Both the position numbers and the translations under genes were made by a program. From assembly GCF_007860135.1 (NCBI RefSeq), contig NZ_SJPV01000015.1, forward strand, positions 1-64,000: 64,000 nucleotides of DNA, in the 5' to 3' direction. Under the pieces are notes generated by a model, which did no database searches, was not told where the DNA came from, and saw nothing but the letters and a program-made list of their open reading frames with translations. Below, in pieces: positions 24,903 through 34,339 of the stretch. This stretch comes from Novipirellula artificiosorum. Its GTDB lineage: Bacteria; Planctomycetota; Planctomycetia; Pirellulales; Pirellulaceae. How positions within the stretch are numbered: position 1 is the stretch's first letter; each line of letters begins with the position of its first letter.

Positions 24903-25069
24903 TGAATGCGAGATCGTGGCAACCGAATGACCACCGTGCTGAAAACAAGGGCGATATTGCGTCGCAACCACGTCCTTGATTCGGGGCGCTGTCGAGGAAT
25001 CGCATATTCGCTTCTTTCGCCAGTGCCGGTTGAGTTTTACAATTCGTTTGGAAATGGGAATCGAGCATC

Positions 25070-25498
25070 ATGCGCACACGATACCGATCGCCTCAGTCGA
25101 GGCACCGTCGCGGTGCCACTGCCGTCGAGATGGCCATTGTCGCCCCATTGTTCTTCCTGTTCACCTTCGCATTGGTTGAGTTTAGCCGCATTTCAATGGT
25201 GAAGCAGGGATTGACCGATGCAACTCGCGCAGGTTGTCGCGAAGCGATTCTTGCCACCACGCTCAACCGCAAAGATGCGGAATCGAAAGTCCGCGATCAC
25301 TTGAGGGCGGTTCTTCTCAATGACGCGATGGCCGATCGGTGTCATGTTTCGATCAGCCCCGGCGATCTCAGTAGCGTGGAGCGGGGAACGGAAATTACCA
25401 CTTCCGTCGAAGTGAATTGCTCCGACATCTCGTGGATAGCCCCGCGTTTCGGCGACGACGTGATGTTGCGGGCGAAGTCAACCATGAAGCGTGAGTAA
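25070..25498 (+). CDS. TadE-like pilus assembly protein
   Basis: 142 residues. The N-terminus is RHRRGATAVEMAIVAPLFFL followed by a hydrophobic stretch, the TadE/pseudopilin pattern with a Glu five residues after the processing region (GATAVE). The rest is a small periplasmic domain. TadE/TadF-like pseudopilins are matured by a TadV-type peptidase and take part in Flp/Tad pilus assembly. No pilin, TadA ATPase or secretin is present nearby, so those must be elsewhere. First gene after the c-di-GMP riboswitch. Confidence 0.82.
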   Translation: MRTRYRSPQSRHRRGATAVEMAIVAPLFFLFTFALVEFSRISMVKQGLTDATRAGCREAILATTLNRKDAESKVRDHLRAVLLNDAMADRCHVSISPGDLSSVERGTEITTSVEVNCSDISWIAPRFGDDVMLRAKSTMKRE

Positions 25499-25532
25499 TC
25501 AATCGGCCATTCATTTTGTACTGGAGTCTCCA

Positions 25533-26009
25533 ATGACCAGGAAATCTAAAATCAGATTCTCGACGGTGCGACATCATGATCGCAGAGCAGTGGCAGCGGT
25601 TGAATTTGCTGTGATTGCACCCGTGTTGATGCTTATCGTTTTGGGGGCGATCGACGTCGGTCAAAGTATCAATGTGGCGCAGATCTTAGATAATGCATCT
25701 CGCGAGGGCGCCCGATTTGCTTCTCGCCTGGAAACCACAACTCAACAGCAAGTGGAATCTGCCGTTCAGGCTTACGTAGCAGATGCATTTGCAAGTACTT
25801 CGAGCGGCGATTTAGGCATGGCACTGACAGTCAATGTTGGTAGCGATGCCGGTTCGGTGGTTTCCGGGGGAGACCTGACAACCATTGAGTCCGGTGCCAA
25901 CGTTTCGGTTCAGGTAGCCCTTGATTACGAAACAGTTCGCTGGATGGGAGGCCTGCCAGGTTTTGGCACTTCCACCATCACGGCCACGACCGTGATGCGG
26001 CGAGAGTAA
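25533..26009 (+). CDS. second TadE-like pilus assembly protein
   Basis: 158 residues from ATG 25533, which has GGAG six bases upstream; an alternative in-frame ATG at 25491 overlaps the previous gene. RRAVAAVEFAVIAPVLMLIVLGAIDVGQ is the TadE signature with conserved Glu. The domain after the helix (NVAQILDNASREGARFASRL) is typical of TadE proteins. The two TadE proteins may form a minor pseudopilin pair. Confidence 0.85.
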   Translation: MTRKSKIRFSTVRHHDRRAVAAVEFAVIAPVLMLIVLGAIDVGQSINVAQILDNASREGARFASRLETTTQQQVESAVQAYVADAFASTSSGDLGMALTVNVGSDAGSVVSGGDLTTIESGANVSVQVALDYETVRWMGGLPGFGTSTITATTVMRRE

Positions 26010-26067
26010 TCAAGTTTGTCATCGGCTTCGTTGGATTTGTCATTCCGGACTAAGAGGAACAGAAACC

Positions 26068-27159
26068 ATGTTACACAGACCATCCATGCGGCGTCGTTCG
26101 CAACGCAAGGGCGCGATCGTTGTAATCGCGGCTATTCTATTTCCAATTTTCATCGCCATGCTGGCATTCGCCGTCGATAGCGGATACCTGTTGAAGAAAC
26201 GATCCAGACTGCAACACGCCGCCGATGCTGCCGCACTTGCAGCCGTTCGCGATCTGGTGCCGGACGCCTATGGGGATCAAGACTTGGATAAGGTCCGTGC
26301 GACGATCCGAAGTTTTGCCAATTTGAACGTAAGGGATGTGGGGAGCTTTACTGTTCTTGGCTCCGATATTGAGATCGGGCGATACGATCCAGAAACCATT
26401 TATAGTGACGTTCAGCTTCTGGATACGGGTGTCTTTGACACGGTTCGTGTCACCTTTCGTCGTGATTCTTCCGCCAACTCCCCCGTCTCGCTGTTTTTCG
26501 CGAGGATCTTTGGCATGGATGATTCGGACGTGAGTGCGACGGCGACGGCAGTGCTGCAAAAGGCAAGCATTCTGGAACCCGGTGTGGGCGTGCTGCCTTT
26601 CTCTATCCCAGAGGATCTTTGGAAGGCAACGCCTGACGGTAATGTTTGGAGTATTTACGGCGACGGACGTATGGAGGACAGCTCTGGGGGTCAACTCCCC
26701 GGCAACTGGGGGACTCTCAACCTCGGCACGTCTGCAAACTCGACGGCAACAATCAATGATCAAGTTCTCAACGGTCTCCAACAGGTGCACCTGGATGGAC
26801 TCTACGCAGAGGGCCGCATTCCTCAGAGCAACCAGATCAGGAGCAGCCATGACTTCAATGCAAATGGTGACCAAGGGCTCTCCGGTGGGATGAAGTCCTC
26901 ACTCCATACGGTGAAGGGCGAAACCAAGCTGATTCCCCTGTTCGATGGCGTGACCAACCAGGGAAGCGTGTTGGAGTTCCACATCACCGGATGGGCCGTG
27001 TGTGTGGTGTTTGACTCACATTTTCATGGTTCCAAAAACACCTATGTCGAAATCCAAAAATCCTACACATACAATGGAATACTGAAGCCAAGTTCCGACT
27101 TGAGCGTCACCGAAGGGGTCATCGAAGGAGCGTATACCACGCCCGCATTAGTCGAATGA
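26068..27159 (+). CDS. TadG-like Flp pilus protein
   Basis: 363 residues. RKGAIVVIAAILFPIFIAML then AFAVDSGYLLKKRSRLQHAADAAALAAVRDL is the N-terminal TadG/Flp-Tad signature, with the DxGxxxxxxxxLQxAADAAALA block shared with TadE/TadG families. The remaining 300 residues are extracytoplasmic and not clearly a von Willebrand domain, since no MIDAS motif is seen. GAGGAACAG before ATG 26068 is a weak ribosome site. Third gene of the riboswitch-led operon. Confidence 0.82.
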   Translation: MLHRPSMRRRSQRKGAIVVIAAILFPIFIAMLAFAVDSGYLLKKRSRLQHAADAAALAAVRDLVPDAYGDQDLDKVRATIRSFANLNVRDVGSFTVLGSDIEIGRYDPETIYSDVQLLDTGVFDTVRVTFRRDSSANSPVSLFFARIFGMDDSDVSATATAVLQKASILEPGVGVLPFSIPEDLWKATPDGNVWSIYGDGRMEDSSGGQLPGNWGTLNLGTSANSTATINDQVLNGLQQVHLDGLYAEGRIPQSNQIRSSHDFNANGDQGLSGGMKSSLHTVKGETKLIPLFDGVTNQGSVLEFHITGWAVCVVFDSHFHGSKNTYVEIQKSYTYNGILKPSSDLSVTEGVIEGAYTTPALVE

Positions 27160-27831
27160 TCCAACAACAGACTCCGTCGTCGCCGTGCTGTCGCAGCATC
27201 GGACTCAGATTCGATCTCGTCCTGAAAGCTGCGTTTGCCAAGCCCGAGCTCGTGAATCGTTGCCGACAGTGCATGTTTCACGTTTCTTGATCACGGCTTG
27301 GGGTCGGGGCACGGCCTTCCGTCTGCAACAGGACATTCGTGCGTCCGCCTTGGGATTGAAGATCGTCTCAGCGAATCCATCTCTCGCGGCCAGTCGTTTC
27401 GCCTCCGAGTCCTTTGTCCGGTAGACCGCTTCGCCTTCGCAACCGCAGTTCGTTCCTCCCTTCCGAGCTTGTTCCGCGTCGCGTTCGACTTGCGGCGGGC
27501 GGTGTTGCGTTACGTGCGCTCTATTTAGCGGCGTACGGCATCCTGCCTCCCGCCCTGATCGGGCATCCTGCCCTCGTTCGTCCGCCATTCGCACGGTCGA
27601 CCACCATCGACGGTACTCGGATCACGTTTCGCTATGGATAGTCTTGGACTCCTACCACCGATGCCGATCTCCCTCACTCAGCGTTCCGCTCATCCTTCGC
27701 TTCACTGGTGGCCGACTCACCACCACCGACTCGTCACGCTGCGCTCGCCTCGGTCGTTCGCTACGGCCCATCCTTGGGCCTGCACTCTGACTGCCTTCCA
27801 TGACATCGGTGGGCTTCATGCGGCGGCATCC
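27160..27831. other. 670-base leader before the unclassified element gene
   Basis: No gene is evident. The plus strand is pyrimidine rich with many short C/T runs and several possible stems, for example around 27541-27580 (GCATCCTGCC...GCATCCTGCC repeat with GGGCAT between). The open frame of the next gene continues backwards to 27634, but that part is unlike the body of the protein. The stretch may be the transcribed non-coding part of a mobile element or its left end. Confidence 0.45.
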
Positions 27832-29385
27832 GTGACCGCCGAGTTGCCACTCATCGTTACGGTGGATCTTGAACGCATCATCGGTGTTTTGTCGGGATTC
27901 GACCGAATTCTTTTTCGTGGGACCATACGGGCGTTGAGTTACGTGGACGGGATGGATAAGTATCTGAACGTACATGGGGTCCTCTACAATCATTTCGGCG
28001 GTTTCGTCCAACGCATCTCAAACAAAATCAAGGAACACGCGGCTGAATATGCTGCGGCACATGGCCGGCCGTTCCGATACTTGGCGTCTTCATCCATTTC
28101 CAAAGAAGACTGCGCGCGAAGCATCATGGGGCAAGACTCAATTCAGCAGGGATTGGTTTGCGTTTTGTCATGTGTGGAATCGTGCCAAACCTACGAGCTT
28201 CGCAAAGATCGGAAAGGGAAACGTCTTGAACTGGCATATGCCCGAAGGAAATGCTTGTTCCTCTATTTCTACTTTGTCGATCGGGACTTTGGCCTGATGC
28301 ACATCCGACTGCAGACTTGGCTTCCCATGACCATCCAGGTTTGTTTGAATGGGCGTGAATACCTTGCGCGTCGACTGGATAAGGCTGGCATCGGTTACAA
28401 CAAACAGAGCAATTGCTTTACCCATATTGATGACCTCGCCAAGGCGCAGCAGATGATTGACGATCTGCACCAGCGAAACTGGGTTCACTTCCTGAATGCG
28501 TTGGCCCGTCGGTTCAATCCCTGGCTCAAACTGAAAAGTCAACTGAAGTTCCCAGCGTATTACTGGAGCATGCGCGAAAGTGAATACGCGACTGATGTGA
28601 TGTTCGCTAATGAGGCATCTCTTAATGCCATCTACCCCGCTCTTGTCAATCACGCAGTTCAGCACTTCAGCTGTCGCGATGTGATGCGATCTATGGGCCG
28701 TCGTTTTCATTCTGAATTTGACGGGGAAGAGACAAGCGATGTGAAGCATCGTGTGGAAGGAGTAAGAATGAAGCACTGGGTCGATGAGAACTCGATCAAA
28801 ATGTACGACAAGGCGGGCAGCGTACTGAGAATCGAGACCACGATTAACAATCCGAGACGCTTCAACGTTCGGAGAAAAGCGACCCGTGGCGGCGAAGTTG
28901 TTGTTGCATGGTTTCCGATGCGAAAGAGCGTCGCTGACGTTGCCCGGCGTGTGGAAATATGTCACGCCGCGAATGAGCGCTATCTTGAGGCACTCGCTGT
29001 CGTGGGAGAATCATCTCCCGCGCACAAAATACTTGATCCAGTAAGTCGCCGGATCATCCGACAGGGACGACCATATCGGGGACTGCGCCCGATCGAACCG
29101 AACGAAGTTCGCATGTTCTCGGTTCTGCAGGAAGGGACCTTTCTCTTGCAAGGGTTCCGCAATAAAGACCTACGGTCAAGGCTCTTTCCACATGTCAATC
29201 GCAATGACAACGAGCGGAAGCGGGCCGCTTGGCGTATCACTCGGTTGCTACGGTTGCTTCGCGCGCACGGATTGATCCGAAAAGTCTCAGGCACGTTCTA
29301 CTATCGAATTACACAAAAAGGGCAGAAAGTTATGACGGCGGCTCAGAAAATTCGCGATACCGAACTTCTCGCAATGACCGCATAA
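27832..29385 (+). CDS. unclassified protein of a putatively mobile family
   Basis: About 517 residues from GTG 27832. Sequence landmarks: IVTVDLERIIGVLSGFDRIL with FRGTIRAL, YNHFGGFVQRI, YFVDRDFGLMHIRLQTWLP, NGREYLARRLDKAGIGY, a late KMYDKAGSVLRIETTINNPRRF motif, and a C-terminal winged-helix region (RITRLLRLLRAHGLI...GTFYYRITQKG). The YDK...LRIE block is reminiscent of replication-initiator proteins, but no HUH or DDE signature is obvious. I recall relatives in several copies in planctomycetes, cyanobacteria and acidobacteria, which would suit a mobile element. Base use differs little from the surroundings. Function unknown; transposase-like or replication-like are both possible. Confidence 0.6.
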   Translation: MTAELPLIVTVDLERIIGVLSGFDRILFRGTIRALSYVDGMDKYLNVHGVLYNHFGGFVQRISNKIKEHAAEYAAAHGRPFRYLASSSISKEDCARSIMGQDSIQQGLVCVLSCVESCQTYELRKDRKGKRLELAYARRKCLFLYFYFVDRDFGLMHIRLQTWLPMTIQVCLNGREYLARRLDKAGIGYNKQSNCFTHIDDLAKAQQMIDDLHQRNWVHFLNALARRFNPWLKLKSQLKFPAYYWSMRESEYATDVMFANEASLNAIYPALVNHAVQHFSCRDVMRSMGRRFHSEFDGEETSDVKHRVEGVRMKHWVDENSIKMYDKAGSVLRIETTINNPRRFNVRRKATRGGEVVVAWFPMRKSVADVARRVEICHAANERYLEALAVVGESSPAHKILDPVSRRIIRQGRPYRGLRPIEPNEVRMFSVLQEGTFLLQGFRNKDLRSRLFPHVNRNDNERKRAAWRITRLLRLLRAHGLIRKVSGTFYYRITQKGQKVMTAAQKIRDTELLAMTA

Positions 29386-29448
29386 TCTTTGCTGCCAAAA
29401 CAAGCTTTCAACAGTTTGTAATACAGAGGGGCCGCTGGGAGACGGTCG

Positions 29449-29471
29449 CCACGACGGCGTTGAAGGCGGGT
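29449..29471 (+). repeat. 23-base motif downstream of the element gene
   Basis: Identical to 23902-23924. Here it is followed by GATCAAGCCCGC, so GCGGG...CCCGC forms a hairpin. It lies 64 bases after the stop of the unclassified element gene and could mark that element's right end. Confidence 0.65.
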
Positions 29472-29585
29472 GATCAAGCCCGCTTGCTGTCGAATTTACC
29501 AACCCATCATTTTCTGTGTACCAGGCTTCCCACAGGATCCGGTGACGCAGCGAGGCAATCCTCATCAAAACTTTCGCAGCAATGA

Positions 29586-30028
29586 TTATTCTGCGATTCC
29601 TCTGCTACCACTGCCCTGTCGCTCAGCTTGATCGATGCAAGAGCCGAAGCGATCAGAAAGCCATTTACGAACCAAGTCCCAGTACTCATGTTCCTGCCGT
29701 TCCATCAAGGCCTTCGGAACATTCGGACAAGAACCGTACTGTAAATAGGCGTGTCCCGCTTCGTGCAGGATCGTCACGATTGCTTCGTCTTCTTCAAGGT
29801 CCTTGGCGTCGACAATAATCACGCTCGCTCGCCGAACATCTTAGCGGAAGAGTGCAAGCGTAATCGACTCGAATGCGACCACTCTGAGCTACGCGAAACG
29901 TAAATTTCCAAATAATTCTCCAAACACTCGGCAACGTCTAAGGGAACCTGGCCCAAGTTGCCAAAATCACCCAGCCTCCGCAGGTAAACATCCAGACTGC
30001 CCTTTTTAGGGTTCTTCCAGCACCACAA
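29586..30028 (-). pseudogene. broken HEAGH metallopeptidase (ImmA/IrrE-like)
   Basis: Two minus-strand frames meet at 29819-29822. The upstream one contains SLDVYLRRLGDFGNLGQVPLDVAECLENYLEIYV. The downstream one has IIVDAKDLEEDEAIVTILHEAGHAYLQYG with a zinc motif HEAGH, then a charged helix. The order (N-terminal helix, IIVD strand, HExxH helix) matches ImmA/IrrE-type peptidases, but the frames are out of register (GTGA overlap) and a TAA precedes the second. Either a decayed gene or two short coupled frames. It may be a remnant of the element's regulatory protease. Confidence 0.45.
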
Positions 30029-30222
30029 TGGGGCCTACTCAAAGCATCCGATGCTCCCCCCACTGGCATTAGTGGCAAAAAAGACACCGCTGTAGTGAAT
30101 GGACGTTTTCCTCGTAAAGCGTGTATCCGCGACAGCAGGCGAAAAATGCTTGCAGAGTCAGATCGTTCGTAGTAAAACGAAGATGGCCACTTCAGTCCCC
30201 CCCGATATTCAGTTTATCTCCT

Positions 30223-30657
30223 GTGAACAGCCAACAACCTCGCATAGCGAAAATCAAGCAGGCCGTGACGTCGGTAGCGTTGGCTCTTGCCTGGGTAACG
30301 AGCGGACAAGCTGGCGTGATGCTGGTCACAAACCGGTTGGACGATACGGAAATCAGCTGCAAGTGTTCGTCGCTGGAAGTTATCGCTCATGAATTGGTCA
30401 TTGAATCAACAGATGCAGATGACTCAGTCGGTGCATCCTTGCTGGGTACGATGCAAGCAGATTCGTCTGCAAATGGGCCACAATTCCCTGACTTATTAGG
30501 GATGGGTGATTGGCAGGCTGCCGCGCGTGTGTCGAGTGAGCAAGTGACGCTGTCGCTAGATCCTAAACTACCCGCCCCAGTACCTATCGAGTTACTGAAA
30601 ATCCCCATCGCGATGGCTGCAACCTCTTGTTGTAGTCAATTTTTTGATCCTTCTTAA
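30223..30657 (+). CDS. small exported protein of unknown function
   Basis: 144 residues from GTG 30223. A basic start (RIAKIKQ) and hydrophobic AVTSVALALAWVTSGQAGVM suggest a signal peptide. The mature part is acidic, with CKCSSLEV near residue 46 and a Cys pair (SCCSQFF) at the end. No family recognised. It is followed 15 bp later by the PEP-CTERM gene, so the two may be expressed together. Confidence 0.45.
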   Translation: MNSQQPRIAKIKQAVTSVALALAWVTSGQAGVMLVTNRLDDTEISCKCSSLEVIAHELVIESTDADDSVGASLLGTMQADSSANGPQFPDLLGMGDWQAAARVSSEQVTLSLDPKLPAPVPIELLKIPIAMAATSCCSQFFDPS

Positions 30658-30672
30658 CGGGGCGATTGTCAG

Positions 30673-31392
30673 ATGAAAAGACTAATTAAAATTCAGTATG
30701 GACGGGCAGCTTCATTGTTCGTTGTAGCGTTTCTGTTCTCCAGTTCCGCGGCGTCGGCTGGTATGATCACTTCGACGCTGACTGGCGACTTACGACCAGA
30801 AAATCCCGACAATTTGATTGTCAATGTCAAGGTGACGTTTGACGATGCGCTAGATACGACAGCGGATTGGGTTATCGACATCAACTCTCCGCTTCATCCC
30901 GGTATCAAACTCGATGCGTTCCTTTTCAACTTGGACGTGTCGTCTTCCAACGTAAGTTTCTCTAATTTTTCACCGGCTGGCTGGAATATTACCGTGGAGG
31001 ATAGCAACCCGGGGGTTGGTGGTACAGCCTTCACCTTCATAGCCAATGATCAGCCCGGGCAACCGAATAATGACGTTAACGATTCAACGAACCTAACATT
31101 TACTTCGACGCTTTTATCCGGGTATTGGAGTACGTCGATATTCACGGAGGCCAACACCGAGATCGGGAACGACGATGCTGGATTCGGACAGTTAGGGGCG
31201 CACTTACAAAGCTTGACCCAAAACCCCGGAGACGGCACAAACACCGATAGCGGATTTGCGTTTGGCTTGTATGTAGATGCGAGCCCATCCCCAGTTGTTA
31301 CCGTTCCCGAACCCGCGACGCTTGCGATTTGGTCGCTGCTAGCAGTTGGCTGCGGCGCAGACGTTCGACGACGCCGCAAGAAAAACGCTTAG
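30673..31392 (+). CDS. PEP-CTERM exported protein
   Basis: 239 residues. A signal peptide (SLFVVAFLFSSSAASAG) precedes a beta-rich domain. The C-terminus VPEPATLAIWSLLAVGCGADVRRRRKKNA is a complete PEP-CTERM sorting signal: the PEP motif, a hydrophobic helix and a basic end. Exosortase would cut and anchor or release it. These proteins are usually linked with exopolysaccharide or biofilm. A strong hairpin terminator follows 50 bp downstream. No exosortase gene is in the window. Confidence 0.85.
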   Translation: MKRLIKIQYGRAASLFVVAFLFSSSAASAGMITSTLTGDLRPENPDNLIVNVKVTFDDALDTTADWVIDINSPLHPGIKLDAFLFNLDVSSSNVSFSNFSPAGWNITVEDSNPGVGGTAFTFIANDQPGQPNNDVNDSTNLTFTSTLLSGYWSTSIFTEANTEIGNDDAGFGQLGAHLQSLTQNPGDGTNTDSGFAFGLYVDASPSPVVTVPEPATLAIWSLLAVGCGADVRRRRKKNA

Positions 31393-31418
31393 ACGGTCTG
31401 AGTTATTGGTCGTGTCAC

Positions 31419-33806
31419 TCACGACCCCCACATTGCCCAAAGGGAATCGAGTCGCTCGAAAGAGAGACTCGATTCTTTTTTTTCTGATGTCTCATCAACT
31501 TCGGTTTCGCTGGCATCATTGGCGGTCCTGGCCGCGAATAAGGTATCGACTTGCTCGAACTTGCTCGCTTTCGCTTTCGACGTCCCCATGAAGGTTCGAT
31601 TCACCTCTTCTTCGAAGCGATCTGGGGCGCTGGATATTCGATCGATCGATCGTTGAGTATCGGTCGGGGCGACCGCCTCGATCGATGGATGAAGGTCCGT
31701 CGGGGCGACCACCTCGATCGTTAACGCCGCCGCCGGCGTTTTCTTCTTCCCTTTACCACCACCTCCGCCTTTTTCGTTGTCCTGGTTGGTGAGCTGGACA
31801 TCGTCCACGTTGAGTCCGCTATAGGCCTCGTCGCTGCTTTGGGCCGAGCCGGTTTGAATCACGTACGAAACGTTGCGATCGCGAACCGCATCATCCACGC
31901 CCGTGACGGTCACAATTTGAGCGGTCCCCCAATTTCCAGGTGTAAAGGTCAAAGTCGTTTTGTCGACAATCCCTTCACTGACGTCGCTGGATGAAAGTGA
32001 GACCGTGACATCGGAAGTCGGTGCCGAGTCAAGGACGATGCTGAACGTAGCCCATCCCCCGGCTTCGCTGGTCGTCAGCCCACTTGTGGGCGAGACCGTG
32101 ATTCCGGGAGGTTTTGGAGCCGCGTCGTCGTTGACAATCATGCCATTGGCTGTTGAAGTCGCGATCAGAGTTCCCGCTGTCGGGTTGGAAAGAGCGACCA
32201 CGAACGACTCATCCGACTCAGAATCGGTATCGCCCGACACGTCAATTGAAATCGTCTTCGATGTCTCTCCCGCTGCGAATGCGACGATCCCACTCGGCAA
32301 GGCCCCGCCAGCGAAATCGGATGCATCCGCGGCGGACACCCCGCTGCCGCTGACCGCCCAGGTGACCTCGGTTGCGGATGACGTATCACCACTTCGCGTC
32401 ACCGTAAACGTAAACGTCTTGGCACCGGCATCGCCTTCCGTTTGATCGCCGCTGGTCGCGCTGATGGAGACGTATCCCGCATTGGTATGCACCAGCGATC
32501 CGCTGATCGAATACGATCCAAGGCTGCCATAATCGCTGTAGCCGAGGGATGCGGGGTCGCCCTGTCCGGCACCGTTGACCTGGACGAAGTATTGCCCCGC
32601 CGCCAACGTTGCCGAAACGGTCGCGGACAGCGATCCGATTGGATTGGACGAGACGATCAAGGCCCCGGTTGCATCGAGCAGCGCCGCGTAAATATCGAGG
32701 TTCGGCCCTCGCTCAAACGGCGTGACGTCAAAACTGACTGTGCCCGCGTCGGTCAGGAAGGTGAACACATCGACGTCATCATTCCGTTCGACGATTCCCG
32801 AATCGGCAACGGAGCCTTGCTCCGCGGACAACACCGACGCGGTCAGTGTCGTGTTGCCGTGATCGTCCGCGCGATATCCGAAGCCGTTGTTACCGGTGAT
32901 GATCGCAAGATCATCTTGAGTGTTGTTGGCGTAGGCGTATTCGCCGCGACTCCACTGAGTCAACGCCTTGTAGTAGCCGACCCCCATGATCGGCGCCCAT
33001 CCAGTCGCACCGCTGCCGTGACCTTGATAATAGCCCTCCGAAGGCGAGGTGCGTCCGTCATGGTTGAGCCCCAATGCGTGGCCAGCCTCGTGGGTGATCG
33101 CTTCGGCGGTGTACTTTTCGTTGCCATTGCCCAAGTTGTCTTCGAACACGAAGACCGGCGTATCGCTGCTCCAGTTGAACGAGCCGATATAGGCCACGCC
33201 ACCGGCGCTTCCGTACCACGATCCGTTGCCACCAATGGACACGCGGACTCCCCATTCATTATCGCCCGACCCGCTCTTGATCAGACGATCCAAACTAGGT
33301 TCTTCGGTGGTGACATCGACATCGAAGGGAATGAAATCTTCGGCGACTCGCTGCCAGATGGCTTGAATTCGACTCAGCTCCGAGTCGGCAAGCGTGGCGT
33401 CACCGGTGGTATTGAAGGCGGGCGTGACGATGTCCGCTCCGCCATTGAAACTGTTCCAGGACGTTCCGGACGTGACGTGTCCGTCAAAATCAAGAAAAAC
33501 AGTGTGAGATGCGCCAGGATTGCTGTGAAGCGAGAACGTGTCGGCCAGCGTCATCCCGTCGAGACTCGCCGGCCCCTCGGTCGCCCCAGCAGCCTCTGCG
33601 TGGCCGATCGCCGTGGGCAGTTGGTGATACTCGTTGCCATAAATGTCATGATGATACTCGCCCAATCCATCGTCCACGGGAAAATCATGGTCAACTAGCG
33701 ACATCGCACTCAACACGACACGCGGCTCCAGAGTCTGGAAGGCAAACAGCCGACGACGGACTTTCTGTTGTTGACCTGATCGCTTACGCAGTGGTTTTCG
33801 GGACAT
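31419..33806 (-). CDS. LEPR-type exported metalloprotease with Calx-beta-like domain
   Basis: 795 residues. The start (RRRLFAFQTLEPRVVLSAMS) has the planctomycete LEPR export motif. The catalytic domain carries HEAGHALGLNHDG, the HExxHxxGxxH zinc motif of metzincins, with the Met-turn candidate APIMGVGYY about 25 residues later. A bacterial pre-peptidase C-terminal-like domain (VDVFTFLTDAGTVSFDV, then YFVQVNGAG) follows, then a Calx-beta-like stretch (GDQTEGDAGAKTFTFTVTRSG). The C-terminus is Gly/Lys rich, then acidic. It is secreted and probably acts on surface or external proteins. A long promoter region (33807-34092) precedes it. Confidence 0.85.
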   Translation of the reverse strand: MSRKPLRKRSGQQQKVRRRLFAFQTLEPRVVLSAMSLVDHDFPVDDGLGEYHHDIYGNEYHQLPTAIGHAEAAGATEGPASLDGMTLADTFSLHSNPGASHTVFLDFDGHVTSGTSWNSFNGGADIVTPAFNTTGDATLADSELSRIQAIWQRVAEDFIPFDVDVTTEEPSLDRLIKSGSGDNEWGVRVSIGGNGSWYGSAGGVAYIGSFNWSSDTPVFVFEDNLGNGNEKYTAEAITHEAGHALGLNHDGRTSPSEGYYQGHGSGATGWAPIMGVGYYKALTQWSRGEYAYANNTQDDLAIITGNNGFGYRADDHGNTTLTASVLSAEQGSVADSGIVERNDDVDVFTFLTDAGTVSFDVTPFERGPNLDIYAALLDATGALIVSSNPIGSLSATVSATLAAGQYFVQVNGAGQGDPASLGYSDYGSLGSYSISGSLVHTNAGYVSISATSGDQTEGDAGAKTFTFTVTRSGDTSSATEVTWAVSGSGVSAADASDFAGGALPSGIVAFAAGETSKTISIDVSGDTDSESDESFVVALSNPTAGTLIATSTANGMIVNDDAAPKPPGITVSPTSGLTTSEAGGWATFSIVLDSAPTSDVTVSLSSSDVSEGIVDKTTLTFTPGNWGTAQIVTVTGVDDAVRDRNVSYVIQTGSAQSSDEAYSGLNVDDVQLTNQDNEKGGGGGKGKKKTPAAALTIEVVAPTDLHPSIEAVAPTDTQRSIDRISSAPDRFEEEVNRTFMGTSKAKASKFEQVDTLFAARTANDASETEVDETSEKKESSLSFERLDSLWAMWGS
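31444..31483 (+). terminator. rho-independent terminator of the PEP-CTERM gene
   Basis: Perfect 10-bp stem GAATCGAGTC (31444-31453) and GACTCGATTC (31466-31475) with a 12-base loop, followed by a run of nine T. It lies inside the 3' end of the convergent metalloprotease gene, so it is also coding sequence on the other strand. Confidence 0.85.
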
Positions 33807-34339
33807 CGTGACTTTCTTCGGAGGTGAAATAGAAAGGGGTTGATTTGATTAGGGAAAGCGACACGTCGTGGCGACTCGGTCTCCACAACCTAAACTCTAG
33901 GTCACAAATCGATCGGTGGTCGCAGAGTTGTTGAAATTTGTGCTCAGATCTAGCGGGAATATGGCCCTGCTACTGCTTACTTGAATCAGCGGGTGGGTGC
34001 CAAAATCAACCATCCCTTGTCTGAAGGATAGTCACAGCTAAACCGATAGCCGCGAATAATAGCGGAGAACGGCGAAGGCCGTAAACCGCCAATCACGATG
34101 GGAATCGCGGCAGATGGGTGAATTCTGCAATTCCAGAGTTCTTTACGGTCCATTGTTTTTTTTCAGCCATCCTCGGGCGCCATCGCTCATCCACCGCGTC
34201 GCAGGGGCTCGCCCGAGATGCGAGCCAATAGTATTTCCGAAACCAGAGTAAAGGCCCCTTATTTTCGCAGATATCCACGACGAACCGTCGTCTTGCACAA
34301 CAGACGGTTGAGCATCGATGGCCTAACGATCGATGACTT

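Noticed and set aside
32442..33698. 418-codon frame opposite the LEPR metalloprotease
   Set aside because: The minus strand encodes the HExxHxxGxxH protease; the plus frame has no recognisable domain.
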